Below are positions 9,940 through 18,743 of a stretch of 64,000 nucleotides of DNA, in pieces. Source of the stretch: Geobacillus vulcani PSS1 (GTDB lineage Bacteria; Bacillota; Bacilli; Bacillales; Anoxybacillaceae); assembly GCF_000733845.1 (NCBI RefSeq), contig NZ_JPOI01000001.1, forward strand, positions 1,589,501-1,653,500, written 5' to 3'. The position numbers were made by a program, and so were the translations under genes. The notes beneath the pieces are model-generated. The model was not told where the DNA came from. It saw only the letters and a program-made list of their open reading frames with translations, and did no database searches. How positions within the stretch are numbered: position 1 is the stretch's first letter; each line of letters starts with the position of its first letter.

Positions 9940-11580
9940 ATGAACAAACGGGCGATGCTTGGCGCGATCGGGTTGGCGTTTGGATTGATGGCTTGGCCGC
10001 TCGGCGCTTTGGCGAAGGAAAAATCCGTGGTATGGGACGAACAGTGGAAGACGCCGTCGTTCGTTTCAGGCCCGCTGTTGAAAGGCCAAGAGGCTCCAGA
10101 AGAATTGGTTTACCGTTATCTCGATCAAGAGAAGAATACATTCCGCCTTGGCGGACAAGCCCGGGAACGGCTGGCGCTGATCGGCAACCAAACGGACGAA
10201 CTCGGCCATACGGTCATGCGGTTTGAACAGCGTCATCACGGCATCCCAGTGTATGGCGCCGTGCTTGTTGCCCACGTCCATGATGGTGAATTGTCCTCTT
10301 TGTCGGGCGCGCTCATTCCGGATTTGGATCAACGAGCATTGAAGACAAAAGCCGCCCTTTCTGTTCAACAAGCGGAAATGATCGCGGAACAAGATGTGGC
10401 CGATACGGTGACGAAAGAACGGCCGGCGGGCGAGAAGGAAAAACCAACGCGGCTTGTCATCTATCCGGATGGGGAAACCCCGCGTCTCGCCTATGAGGTC
10501 AATGTCCGCTTTTTAACCCCTGTCCCAGGCAACTGGATCTACATGATCGATGCCATAGATGGAAAAGTGTTGAACAAATGGAATCAAATGGACGAGGCGA
10601 AGCCGGGCGGCGGGCAACCGGTCGCCGGCACGTCGACGGTCGGCGTGGGCCGCGGTGTGTTGGGAGATCAGAAATATATCAATACGACGTATTCCTCGTA
10701 TTACGGCTACTACTATTTGCAAGACAATACGCGCGGCAGCGGCATTTTTACGTATGACGGACGAAACCGCACCGTGCTGCCCGGCAGCTTGTGGGCCGAT
10801 AGCGACAACCAATTTTTCGCCAGCTATGATGCGGCGGCTGTGGATGCTCATTATTACGCCAGCGTCGTGTACGACTACTACAAAAATGTGCACGGCCGTC
10901 TGAGCTATGACGGCAGCAACGCCGCCATCCGTTCGACCGTCCATTACGGACGCGGCTACAACAACGCGTTTTGGAACGGCTCGCAAATGGTGTACGGCGA
11001 TGGAGACGGACAGACGTTTTTGCCGTTTTCCGGCGGCATTGACGTCGTCGGGCATGAGCTGACCCATGCGGTGACGGATTATACGGCCGGGCTTGTTTAC
11101 CAAAATGAATCCGGCGCCATCAACGAGGCGATGTCTGACATTTTCGGCACGCTCGTGGAGTTTTATTCCAACCGCAGCCCGGACTGGGAGATCGGCGAAG
11201 ACATTTACACGCCTGGGATCACCGGCGATGCACTCCGCTCGATGTCCGATCCGGCGAAATACGGCGATCCGGATCATTATTCCAAGCGGTACACCGGCAC
11301 GCAAGATAACGGCGGCGTCCATACGAACAGCGGCATCATCAATAAGGCGGCGTATTTGCTCAGCCAAGGCGGCACCCACTACGGCGTGAGCGTCACCGGC
11401 ATCGGCCGCGACAAAATGGGGAAAATTTTCTATCGGGCGCTCGTCTACTATTTGACGCCGACGTCAACCTTCAGCCAGCTGCGCGCCGCCTGCACTCAGG
11501 CTGCCGCTGACTTGTACGGCTCGACAAGCCAAGAAGTGAACTCGGTGAAACAGGCGTTCAATGCCGTAGGAGTCTATTAA
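9940..11580 (+). CDS. nprM: Secreted thermolysin-like neutral protease (M4)
   Basis: Extracellular zinc endopeptidase made as a 546-aa prepro-protein: signal peptide (residues 1-25, ending GALA), FTP/PepSY propeptide to about residue 230, then the mature M4 domain starting near [16 protein letters not shown]. Zinc ligands and catalytic residues are present: HELTH at 372-376, the third ligand in GAINEAMSD at E396, and the transition-state His in GGVHTNS near 461. As I recall, the sequence is almost that of B. stearothermophilus NprM/NprS/NprT; the exact symbol depends on strain. The start is the ATG at 9940 with AAAGGGGTGA upstream; the frame is open from 9895 but lacks an RBS there. It is probably switched on by NprA with its peptide. 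Confidence 0.96.
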   Translation: MNKRAMLGAIGLAFGLMAWPLGALAKEKSVVWDEQWKTPSFVSGPLLKGQEAPEELVYRYLDQEKNTFRLGGQARERLALIGNQTDELGHTVMRFEQRHHGIPVYGAVLVAHVHDGELSSLSGALIPDLDQRALKTKAALSVQQAEMIAEQDVADTVTKERPAGEKEKPTRLVIYPDGETPRLAYEVNVRFLTPVPGNWIYMIDAIDGKVLNKWNQMDEAKPGGGQPVAGTSTVGVGRGVLGDQKYINTTYSSYYGYYYLQDNTRGSGIFTYDGRNRTVLPGSLWADSDNQFFASYDAAAVDAHYYASVVYDYYKNVHGRLSYDGSNAAIRSTVHYGRGYNNAFWNGSQMVYGDGDGQTFLPFSGGIDVVGHELTHAVTDYTAGLVYQNESGAINEAMSDIFGTLVEFYSNRSPDWEIGEDIYTPGITGDALRSMSDPAKYGDPDHYSKRYTGTQDNGGVHTNSGIINKAAYLLSQGGTHYGVSVTGIGRDKMGKIFYRALVYYLTPTSTFSQLRAACTQAAADLYGSTSQEVNSVKQAFNAVGVY

Positions 11581-11905
11581 ACTCGCTGCAGCTGGAACAG
11601 GAGATAACGCAGCCTCTATATAGATGCAACGAAGAAGTTTAACATCTCCTTGACGGAAAAGCGGTTTGTCCATTTTCGACTGTCGAAGGCAAGCCTGTGG
11701 CTTGCCTTCGTCACGCCAAGGCGTGACGGAAGACCGAACAACCGCCTGCTTCACAGACCCATATATGGGTCTGGAAGCGGCGTGGTTCGGTCGCCCGACA
11801 GTCGATCCAATCTCGGTAAAAGCGGCAAATGGGACAGCTTCTTCAAATGGCATCTATAGAAAACCTCCCTTCAGTGCGGCAGGAGTCGATTAGACTCGCT
11901 GCAGC
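11557..11905 (+). repeat. Direct repeat of the npr 3' end flanking a structured insert
   Basis: The 36 bp at 11557-11592 (last codons of npr, its stop and the start of the 3' UTR) recur at 11870-11905 with 31 of 36 bases matching. The downstream copy reads FSAAGVD-stop where npr reads FNAVGVY-stop. The copies are 313 bp apart and bracket the cloverleaf-like element. Confidence 0.75.
11676..11805. other. Cloverleaf-like multi-stem palindromic element
   Basis: A perfect 10-bp closing stem, TCGACTGTCG (11676-11685) with CGACAGTCGA (11796-11805), encloses three successive stem-loops. Arm 1 is AAGGCAAGCC/GGCTTGCCTT (11686-11708). Arm 2 is CGTCACGCC/GGCGTGACG (11709-11728). Arm 3 is GACCGAAC/GTTCGGTC (11732-11792) and has a 20-bp perfect palindrome at its tip (11754-11773). 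Arms abut with almost no spacer. It may be a structured RNA or a small palindromic mobile element; identity unknown. Confidence 0.8.
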
Positions 11906-11938
11906 CACCGCCGATGAAAGCTGCCGGCTGCATGGAAT

Positions 11939-11966
11939 GCGCCCTGGCCTTTGGGGCGCGTTTTTT
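11939..11966 (+). terminator. Terminator after the npr region
   Basis: GCGCCCT pairs with GGGGCGC, followed by six T. It is the first convincing terminator downstream of npr, so the npr transcript probably includes the cloverleaf element. Confidence 0.75.
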
Positions 11967-12029
11967 GTTGCGTCGGGCAGGACTTTCCCTCTCCTTGTGG
12001 AAAAGGAAAAAGAAAACGGGGGGAGCGCC

Positions 12030-12209
12030 ATGTACAAAGTCAAAGTGTTTGACAAGGAACATGAAAAAGATTTGGAAGCAGCGGTCAACGACTTTTTAGC
12101 GCGCCTGAAAGACGGGCAATTGATCGATGTCAAATACAGCGTCGCGGCGATGGAATCGGAAGGCGAGCAAATTTACTGTTTCTCTGCCATGGTCATTTAC
12201 CGGGCGTGA
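12030..12209 (+). CDS. cse60: Sporulation protein Cse60
   Basis: A 59-aa acidic cytoplasmic protein of the Cse60 (YteV) family, a small product of the mother-cell sigma-E regulon in B. subtilis with unknown biochemical role. Family features are the opening MYKVKVFDKEHEKDLEAAVN and the closing EQIYCFSAMVIYR. The ATG at 12030 is preceded by GGGGGGAG. It stands alone after the npr terminator; I did not identify a clear sigma-E promoter. Nothing unusual in length. Confidence 0.85.
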   Translation: MYKVKVFDKEHEKDLEAAVNDFLARLKDGQLIDVKYSVAAMESEGEQIYCFSAMVIYRA

Positions 12210-12361
12210 TCGTTTACATGGACTAAGACGCCGGATCGTTGAGGCGTTGGCGCCCACATCCGTTTCACGCGGCAAAATGCGGCCACCGCTTGCCTTGAAG
12301 ACGGGAGCTGCCGAAATGTCGGCGGACGGCCCGGAGCGCCCGAGCGGTATGAGGACAGCAG

Positions 12362-13672
12362 TCAATCCGCTGCGTTCTCCTCCGCAGGGCTGTTGGTCTC
12401 GCTTTTTTCCGCCAATGCATAACGGGCGGCGTTCACGCCGGCGAGCCGCCCGGTGACAAGGGCAGCGGTGATGTTGTAGCCGCCTGTGTAGCCGTGAATG
12501 TCCAAAATTTCGCCGCAAAAGTAAAGGCCGGCCATGCATTTGGAGGCCATCGTTTTCGGTTCAATTTCTTTGACCGACACGCCGCCGCCGGTGACGAATG
12601 CTTTCTCGAGCGGCAGCGTGCCGTGGACGCAAAAGGTAAATTGTTTGCATTGCTGGATAAACGCCCGAAGCGCCTCATGGCCGACCGTTCCGGCAGAGGC
12701 GTGTGGGTCGATGCCGGCCCGCTCGAGCAAAAAGACGGCGTACCGCTCGGGAAGCACCGTTTTGGCGATCGTTTTGACCGCCTTTTTCGGCTCTTCTTTG
12801 CACAGTTTGGCGAGATGTTGAAACAGCTCTTCCTGCGTCATGTCCGGCAGCGCATCGATGCTCATTTTGACCGCGCCGTCGGGGGCTTTTTTCAGCGCTT
12901 TGACGACAAACTGGCTGCAGCGGAGGGCGGCCGGGCCGGAAATACCGAAGTGCGTAAACAGCATGTCCATCCGGTGGGTGATGATCGGCTTGCCGTTCGG
13001 CTTTAAGACGCTTAACGCGACATCGCGCAGCGACAAGCCTTGCAGCGTCCGCTCTTTGATGAACGGCTCATGCGAGACGATCGGCACTTCGGTTGGAAAC
13101 AATTCGGTCACGGTGTGACCCGCTTTTTCCGCCCACGGATAGCCGTCGCCCGTTGAGCCGGTTTGCGGCACCGATTTGCCGCCGACGGCGATGACAACCG
13201 CACGGGCGTGGATCGTCTCTCCGCTTTTCAGCGTGACGCCCACTGTTTTTCCTTGTTCATACAACACGTCCGCCACTGGCGATTCAAGCCGGACGTCGAC
13301 CCCAAGCCGCGATAGTTCGCGAACAAGCGCGTCGACGACCGACTGGGCGCTGTCGCTTTTCGGGAACATGCGGCCGTGGTCTTCCTCTTTGAGCGGCACG
13401 CCGAGCCGCTCAAAAAAGCGGATGATGTCTTCATTGTTGAACACCGAGAAGGCGCTGTACAAAAAGCGACCGTTGCCGGGAATATGGCGGACGATTTCCT
13501 CGACCGGCAGCCGATTTGTCACGTTGCAGCGGCCGCCGCCAGAGATGGCGAGCTTGCGCCCGAGTTTCGTTCCTTTTTCCAACAAGAGCACCTTCGCCCC
13601 TTCTTCGCCGGCGCCGATGGCCGCCATGAGCCCGGACGGGCCGCCGCCGATGATGACGACGTCGTATCCCAT
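12362..13672 (-). CDS. ytfP: Flavoprotein oxidoreductase YtfP (HI0933/BaiN family)
   Basis: A 436-aa NAD(P)/FAD-dependent oxidoreductase of the HI0933-like family. The N terminus carries the FAD dinucleotide fold [17 protein letters not shown] (GGG near residue 9), followed by [24 protein letters not shown], the family hallmark. A second GxG stretch, [21 protein letters not shown], lies mid-protein, and [19 protein letters not shown] near the C terminus closes the FAD site. The natural substrate is not known. The start used is the ATG at 13672, spaced 7 nt from AAGGGTGG; an ATG two codons earlier is too close to that box. It is transcribed divergently from murJ. Confidence 0.9.
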   Translation of the reverse strand: MGYDVVIIGGGPSGLMAAIGAGEEGAKVLLLEKGTKLGRKLAISGGGRCNVTNRLPVEEIVRHIPGNGRFLYSAFSVFNNEDIIRFFERLGVPLKEEDHGRMFPKSDSAQSVVDALVRELSRLGVDVRLESPVADVLYEQGKTVGVTLKSGETIHARAVVIAVGGKSVPQTGSTGDGYPWAEKAGHTVTELFPTEVPIVSHEPFIKERTLQGLSLRDVALSVLKPNGKPIITHRMDMLFTHFGISGPAALRCSQFVVKALKKAPDGAVKMSIDALPDMTQEELFQHLAKLCKEEPKKAVKTIAKTVLPERYAVFLLERAGIDPHASAGTVGHEALRAFIQQCKQFTFCVHGTLPLEKAFVTGGGVSVKEIEPKTMASKCMAGLYFCGEILDIHGYTGGYNITAALVTGRLAGVNAARYALAEKSETNSPAEENAAD

Positions 13673-13784
13673 ATCCATTCCACCCTTTCTTTTTACGCGT
13701 GGATGAGATTTTTCGTTCCATTGACAACTATGGTAAAATAGATACGTTGTGATTTTCAACGTCCATGGCTAGGGAAGGGGTCGT

Positions 13785-15410
13785 ATGTCAACATCGAAAC
13801 TGTTGCGCGGCACGTTTATTTTAACGGCCGGCGTGATGATTTCTCGCCTCCTTGGTTTGTTTTACGTCATCCCGTTTTACCATCTTGTCGGCGAACGCGG
13901 CGGGGCGCTGTACGGATACGGCTATGTGCCGTACCAAATTTTTTTGAGCTTGGCAACCGGCGGGCTGCCGGTGGCCGTGTCAAAGTTTGTGTCGAAATAC
14001 AACGCGCTTGGAGAATACGGCGTCGGCTATCGGCTCTTTCGCTCCGGCCTCCTCTTGATGGTGGCAAGCGGCATCGCCTCATGGCTCATTTTGTATGCCT
14101 TGGCCCCCGTCTTGGCGCCGCACGTCATCGACGCGAAAACGAACGTCAACTCGGTCGACGACGTCACGGCCGTCATCCGCGCGGTCAGCTTTGCGCTCCT
14201 GATCGTGCCGGTGATGAGTTTGATCCGCGGATTTTTCCAAGGCCATGAGTCGATGGGCCCGACGGCGCTGTCGCAAGTCGTCGAACAAATCGCGCGCATC
14301 GCTTTTTTGCTTGGAGCGTGCTACGTCATTTTGCGCCTGATGGATGGCTCGATCGTCTCCGCCGTGAGCGCGGCGACGTTTGCCGCGTTTGTCGGCGCGG
14401 CGGCCGGGCTTTTGGTGCTCCTTGTCTACTGGTGGAAGCGGCGTCCGTATTTGCAGTCGCTGCTTGCGCGCGACCGCGGCGAAGCGGACGTGCCGCTTTT
14501 GGCGATGTATAAAGAACTGCTTCTTTCTTCAATTCCGTTCGTCTTTGTCGGCTTGTCGATGTCGCTGTACCAGCTTGTCGATCAGTTTACGTTCAATCAC
14601 GCGATGGCGGCGGCGGGCCGCGGGAACATCTCGGAGCACGCGTATTCCGTGTTCAACATGTGGGCGCAAAAGCTCGTCATCATTCCTGTGACGCTCGCGA
14701 CATCGTTCAGCTTGGCGCTCATCCCGACGATTACGAAAGCGTATGTCGCGCAAGACCGGAAAGCGTTGCGGCAATATTTGAACCAGACGTTTCAAGTGCT
14801 CATGTTTTTAACGCTCCCGGCCGTCATCGGCATGGCGGTGCTGGCAGGGCCGGTGTACAGCTCGTTTTACAGCTATGATCCGCTTGGTGAACAGGTGCTG
14901 CGCTGGTATGCGCCGGCGGCGATTTTGTATGCGTTGTTTTCTGTGACGGCGGCGATCATGCAGGGCATCAACGAGCAGCGATTTACGGTCGTCAGTTTGA
15001 CAGCCGGCTTGCTTGTGAAGCTTTTGCTCAACACGCCGCTCATTATGAAAGGGTCGGCCGTCGGGGCCATTGTTGCCACGATGGCGGGCTATTTCGTCTC
15101 CGTGGCGTTCAACTTATGGGTCATTCAGCGCCGGACGCGCTACCGCTATCGGTTTGTCGCCCGTCGAACGGCGTTTATGGCCATCTTGACGGCCGTGATG
15201 TCAGCGGCGGTTATGGGTGTCCAGGCGTTGACGGCCCGATGGATCGATTACCGCGCCGGCACCGTTGAATCGGTGGGTGCTGTTGCCATCGGCGCAACGG
15301 TCGGGGCAGCCGTCTACTTGTTTCTCAGCATCCGCTCCGGGTTGTTTTCCGCGCTGTTTGGCGACCGGTTCACGTTTTGGCGCCGGAAAGAGAAAAAGGC
15401 GGTATCGTAG
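13785..15410 (+). CDS. murJ: Lipid II flippase MurJ (YtgP), MOP superfamily
   Basis: A 541-aa polytopic membrane protein of the MOP/MATE-like flippase superfamily. B. subtilis YtgP is a MurJ that flips lipid II across the membrane for peptidoglycan synthesis; its paralogue SpoVB acts in sporulation. The sequence opens LLRGTFILTAGVMISRLLGLFYVIPF and keeps conserved charged intramembrane residues such as the Arg of the first helix (ISRLLG). About 14 hydrophobic segments are visible. Genomic position between ytfP and ytzG matches ytgP rather than spoVB. Start ATG 13785 has GGGAAGGGG upstream. Confidence 0.92.
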   Translation: MSTSKLLRGTFILTAGVMISRLLGLFYVIPFYHLVGERGGALYGYGYVPYQIFLSLATGGLPVAVSKFVSKYNALGEYGVGYRLFRSGLLLMVASGIASWLILYALAPVLAPHVIDAKTNVNSVDDVTAVIRAVSFALLIVPVMSLIRGFFQGHESMGPTALSQVVEQIARIAFLLGACYVILRLMDGSIVSAVSAATFAAFVGAAAGLLVLLVYWWKRRPYLQSLLARDRGEADVPLLAMYKELLLSSIPFVFVGLSMSLYQLVDQFTFNHAMAAAGRGNISEHAYSVFNMWAQKLVIIPVTLATSFSLALIPTITKAYVAQDRKALRQYLNQTFQVLMFLTLPAVIGMAVLAGPVYSSFYSYDPLGEQVLRWYAPAAILYALFSVTAAIMQGINEQRFTVVSLTAGLLVKLLLNTPLIMKGSAVGAIVATMAGYFVSVAFNLWVIQRRTRYRYRFVARRTAFMAILTAVMSAAVMGVQALTARWIDYRAGTVESVGAVAIGATVGAAVYLFLSIRSGLFSALFGDRFTFWRRKEKKAVS

Positions 15411-15580
15411 ACGGGGATGGCATGGAGGACCAGCCGTTGACCGGACGGTCGTCTCCTAGACGCGGCTCGTTTAGGCGGGGAACCCGGCGGACGGCGCTTC
15501 TCCTGAACGTCGCGGCGCCCGAGCGAAAGGGTTCGACGACGGCTGTTTTTCGCCATCCCCCATGCCGTTCGGTTTGCGGC

Positions 15581-15620
15581 AAAAAAAGAAGAAGGCGGTC
15601 GTCCCACCGCCTTCTTTCTC
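15581..15620 (-). terminator. Terminator of the small coiled-coil gene
   Basis: AAAGAAGGCGGT pairs with ACCGCCTTCTT. On the minus strand the stem is followed by seven T, directly after the stop of the 15629 gene; it could also stop murJ transcripts coming the other way. Confidence 0.8.
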
Positions 15621-15628
15621 CATTTCGC

Positions 15629-15841
15629 TTAGGACAGGCCGAGCCGACGTTCGATCCGGTCGAGACGGCTTTCCACCCGGTCGAGTCGGCGGTCGAGCCG
15701 TTCGACAGCCCGCTCCAGCCGTTCGATGCGCCTCGCCCAGTTGGCGAATTGCCCCCCTGGGTATCCGGGCCAAAACTGGCCGGACGGCGGCTGTTGACGG
15801 TAATCATCCAACGTCGGGACATAATAGTAATATTCGTTCAT
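15629..15841 (-). CDS. Small coiled-coil protein, unknown
   Basis: A 70-aa protein not recognised as a named family. The N-terminal half is Tyr/Pro/Gly-rich (MNEYYYYVPTLDDY, then PPSGQFWPGYPGGQF), of a kind common in spore-coat or surface proteins. The C-terminal half is a clean heptad coiled coil, from RIERLERAVERLDRRL through to the end, with Leu/Val/Ile at a and d positions. Start is the ATG at 15841, with AGGGGG 8 nt upstream; a TTG two codons earlier is also in frame. It lies alone between murJ and ytzG on the opposite strand with its own terminator. A coat-associated role is only a suggestion. Confidence 0.75.
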   Translation of the reverse strand: MNEYYYYVPTLDDYRQQPPSGQFWPGYPGGQFANWARRIERLERAVERLDRRLDRVESRLDRIERRLGLS

Positions 15842-15945
15842 TGGCAAATCCCCCTTCTTGATGTTTCCTTCACATTGTATGGGGGAAAGGCGGAAGCGGA
15901 CTAGATGAACGCCTAATGAAGGCCATATTTTTAGGAGGGAGATTG

Positions 15946-16692
15946 GTGGAGCTGCGCATTGACAAGCTGCTCGCTCATATGGGATATGGGACGAGGAAGG
16001 AAGTGAAAAAGCTGCTCAAGTCCGGGGCGGTGAAAGTGGACGGCGCATCGGTCCGTGATGCGAAAACGAAAGTGCGGCCGGATGAGCAAATCGTGACCGT
16101 TTGGGGAGAAACGGTCGAGTACAAGCCGTTCATTTACTTGATGATGAATAAGCCTTCAGGGGTCATTTCGGCGACGGAAGATGCCGTGGAAGAGACGGTC
16201 GTCGATTTGCTTGAAGAGGAAGACCGGGCATTTTCCCCGTTTCCGGTCGGGCGGCTTGACAAAGATACGGAAGGGCTGTTGCTCTTGACGAATGACGGCC
16301 AGCTTGCCCACCAACTGCTGTCGCCGAAAAAACACGTGCCGAAAACGTATTTTGCCGTCGTGGACGGGGAAGTGACGGAGGCGGATGTGGCGGCGTTCCG
16401 GCGCGGCGTCGTTCTTGATGACGGCTACGAAACGAAGCCGGCCGAGCTCGTGGTGTTAAAATCCGGCCTTCGTTCCGATGTCGAGGTGACGATCACCGAA
16501 GGGAAGTTCCATCAAGTGAAGCGGATGTTTCAAGCGGTCGGCAAGCGGGTCGTTTATTTAAAACGAATTCAAATGGGGCCGCTGCCGCTTGACCCGGATT
16601 TGGCCGTCGGCGAGTATCGGGAGCTGACGGATGAAGAGGTGGAGATGTTGAAGCAATACCGGCCGGAGACGGACGAAAAAAAAGGAACCTGA
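15946..16692 (+). CDS. ytzG: Pseudouridine synthase, RsuA/RluB family (YtzG)
   Basis: Isomerises a specific uridine in ribosomal RNA. An N-terminal S4 RNA-binding domain (ELRIDKLLAHMGYGTRKEVKKLLKSG, residues 2-27 onward) is followed by the synthase fold. The catalytic aspartate is D105 in GRLDKDTEGLLLLTNDG, and KPSGVISA and GKFHQVKRMF are further family motifs. At 248 aa it fits the RsuA subgroup; the B. subtilis orthologue is thought to act on 16S rRNA. The start chosen is the GTG at 15946, 5 nt after AGGAGGGA; the longer frame from 15916 lacks an RBS. A terminator overlaps the stop. Confidence 0.9.
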   Translation: MELRIDKLLAHMGYGTRKEVKKLLKSGAVKVDGASVRDAKTKVRPDEQIVTVWGETVEYKPFIYLMMNKPSGVISATEDAVEETVVDLLEEEDRAFSPFPVGRLDKDTEGLLLLTNDGQLAHQLLSPKKHVPKTYFAVVDGEVTEADVAAFRRGVVLDDGYETKPAELVVLKSGLRSDVEVTITEGKFHQVKRMFQAVGKRVVYLKRIQMGPLPLDPDLAVGEYRELTDEEVEMLKQYRPETDEKKGT

Positions 16693-16707
16693 TCAGGTTC
16701 CTTTTTT
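16682..16707 (+). terminator. Terminator overlapping the ytzG stop
   Basis: Perfect 10-bp self-complementary stem AAGGAACCTGATCAGGTTCC followed by six T. The stop codon lies inside the stem. Confidence 0.85.
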
Positions 16708-16786
16708 ATGGAAAAGGAGAGAATCGTCGATTGGAAAACATCGTGTCGCGTCCATCTCTCATCTTGCTTACCCTATTGGCACCGTG

Positions 16787-17008
16787 TTACGAAGAGATGC
16801 GCACTTTTTTGTTTGTGGTCGTCCATTTACCCTTGCTTGGGCTGCGAACGAGATCGTTGTACATAAGCACGTTCAAGTCGCGCTGGATCGTTCGTGGGGT
16901 GGTGCCGAACTCATCAACAAGTTCTTGGGTCGTAACCGTCCCTTTTTCGCTAATGTACATATACACGGATTTGATGCGGGTCAGCATCCGATGTGTTGAA
17001 GGTTTCAA
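16787..17008 (-). CDS. ytzE: DeoR-type helix-turn-helix regulator YtzE
   Basis: A 73-aa protein consisting only of a DeoR-family winged HTH: THRMLTRIKSVYMYISEKG, then VTTQELVDEFGTTPRTIQRD as the turn and recognition helix, and LVRSPSKGKWTTT as the wing. It lacks the sugar-binding domain of full DeoR proteins, as does B. subtilis YtzE, so how it senses a signal is unknown. The likely start is the TTG at 17008 with GGGAGTGG upstream; the frame is open further upstream to 17092 but those residues are not family-like. It diverges from pepV. Confidence 0.85.
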   Translation of the reverse strand: MKPSTHRMLTRIKSVYMYISEKGTVTTQELVDEFGTTPRTIQRDLNVLMYNDLVRSPSKGKWTTTNKKVRISS

Positions 17009-17264
17009 AAGACCACTCCCTATCTTAGCATCATTCGCATGGCACAACCGACCGCTAGCAGATGAGAGATGTCTTTGTCTGTTTACTACCATTGTACACG
17101 AAATGAGAGGGAAAATGCTACCCGGTTGCCTCTATTCACAAAAAATTTCAACATTTTGTCATGAAACGGAAATCGATTTGCAACGAATGAAACATTTTGA
17201 CTTCCTGTTGTTGATATGATACGTTGGCAACAAAGAGTGTTGAATAGAGAAAGGGAGAATGGCG

Positions 17265-18674
17265 TTGAACATCGACTGGATGAACGAAGCAAAGAAACGG
17301 AAAGACGATCTTGTCCGCGACGTGCAAGCGCTTGTCCGCATTCCGAGCGTCCGCGATGAGGAACGGGCGCAGCCGGGCGCGCCGTTTGGGCCCAAGGTGG
17401 CCGAGGCGCTTGAGCATATGCTTCGCCGCGGCCGGGAGGAAGGCTTTCGCGTCAAAAATGTGGACGGATTTGCCGGGCATGTCGAAATGGGGCAAGGGGA
17501 GAAACTGGTCGGCGTGCTCGGCCATATCGACGTCGTGCCGCCCGGGGACGGCTGGACGATGGATCCGTTTGCCGCTGAGGTGCGCGACGGCCGCCTCTAC
17601 GGGCGCGGCGCGATCGATGACAAAGGACCGACCGTCGCGGCGTTTTACGCGATGAAAATCGTCCGTGATCTCGGGCTGCCGCTCAGCAAGCGGGTGCGGC
17701 TTATCATCGGGGGCGACGAGGAAAGCGACTGGCGGTGTGTCGAGCACTATTTTCGCCATGAGGAAATGCCGGAGGTCGGATTTGCGCCGGACGCCGATTT
17801 CCCAATCATTCATGCCGAAAAAGGAATCATTGACGCCGATTTGGCGTACCGCCCGCCTGAATCGGTGGAGGCGGAAGGGCTGGCGCTTGCCTCATTCCAA
17901 GCCGGGCGCCGCTACAATATGGTGCCCGATGCGGCCGAAGCGGTGGTGGAAGGCGTTCGGGGGGCGGAAGATTGGCAGGAGCGCTACGAGTCGTTTTGCC
18001 GGGAGTGCGGTGTCAAGGGGAGCATCCGGCAAAGCGAAGGGGCCGTCGCCTTTCAATTGGAAGGGGTGTCGGCCCACGGCGCCGAGCCGGAGCGCGGCAA
18101 AAACGCCGGCGTCTATTTGGCGCAGTTTTTGGCGTCGCTTCCGCTCGATGGGCGAAGCCGACCGTTCATTCAGTTTGTTGCCTCCACCTTTTTCGGCGAT
18201 GCTCGAGGCCGGCGGCTCGGTCTTGCGCATCGCGATGAACAAAGCGGCGAATTGACCGTCAACGTCGGGGTGCTGTCGTATGACCGGCGGCATGGCGGCA
18301 CGATTGGATTGAACATCCGCTATCCGGTGACGGCCGACGGCGACGCGATTCGCCGGACGCTCGCTGGCGCCTCGGCTGAACATGGATTCGCGCTCAGCCG
18401 GTTCAACGATACGAAGCCGCATTACATCGACCCCAACCACGAGCTTGTTCGCACGCTTCAGCGCGTCTACGAAGAGCAGACAGGCGAGCCGGCTCGGCTT
18501 TTGGCCATCGGCGGCGGCACATACGCCCGCGCCTTGACGGCCGGAGTGGCGTTTGGCGCGTTGTTTCCGGGCCGCCCGGATGTCGCCCACCAAAAAGATG
18601 AATATATCGAGATCGACGATTTGGTGAAAGCGACCGCCATTTACGCGCAGGCGATCTATGAGCTGGCAAAATAA
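17265..18674 (+). CDS. pepV: Dipeptidase PepV (M20 metallopeptidase, YtjP)
   Basis: Cytoplasmic zinc dipeptidase of family M20A that finishes peptide breakdown. The 469-aa length is normal. Zinc and catalytic residues are visible: H87 in [12 protein letters not shown], the bridging Asp in [10 protein letters not shown], the Glu pair in GGDEESDW, and the downstream Asp in FAPDADFP with GGTYAR near the C terminus. The start chosen is the TTG at 17265, 7 nt after AAAGGGAG; an ATG two codons earlier sits only one base from that box. Confidence 0.9.
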   Translation: MNIDWMNEAKKRKDDLVRDVQALVRIPSVRDEERAQPGAPFGPKVAEALEHMLRRGREEGFRVKNVDGFAGHVEMGQGEKLVGVLGHIDVVPPGDGWTMDPFAAEVRDGRLYGRGAIDDKGPTVAAFYAMKIVRDLGLPLSKRVRLIIGGDEESDWRCVEHYFRHEEMPEVGFAPDADFPIIHAEKGIIDADLAYRPPESVEAEGLALASFQAGRRYNMVPDAAEAVVEGVRGAEDWQERYESFCRECGVKGSIRQSEGAVAFQLEGVSAHGAEPERGKNAGVYLAQFLASLPLDGRSRPFIQFVASTFFGDARGRRLGLAHRDEQSGELTVNVGVLSYDRRHGGTIGLNIRYPVTADGDAIRRTLAGASAEHGFALSRFNDTKPHYIDPNHELVRTLQRVYEEQTGEPARLLAIGGGTYARALTAGVAFGALFPGRPDVAHQKDEYIEIDDLVKATAIYAQAIYELAK

Positions 18675-18743
18675 ACGGCGGTCCGCCGCCCCGGCGAAAA
18701 AGAGAGGGGGGGCGGGCGTTGTTTTAATGAAAGGGGGGACGGG

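Larger units (their letters stand above)
11581..12029. other. 449-bp region downstream of npr
   Basis: No protein gene is supported, although a 75-codon open frame (11666-11893) ends with residues resembling the npr C terminus. It holds the cloverleaf-like element (11676-11805), the second npr-end copy (11870-11905), a terminator (11939-11966) and the short leader of cse60. Confidence 0.6.

Noticed and set aside
10513..11379. 288-codon minus-strand frame inside npr
   Set aside because: Shadow frame; the plus strand encodes an unmistakable M4 protease.
11676..11805. The palindromic cluster as a CRISPR array or tRNA
   Set aside because: No regularly spaced direct repeats, and the arms lack tRNA invariant positions, a T-loop or a CCA end.
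11666..11893. 75-codon frame through the cloverleaf element ending in FSAAGVD
   Set aside because: Only the last codons resemble npr; no RBS, and the rest is palindromic non-coding DNA. Kept as a repeat, not a gene.
16731..17219. 162-codon plus-strand frame over ytzE
   Set aside because: The minus strand carries a complete DeoR-type HTH with an RBS; this frame is its shadow.
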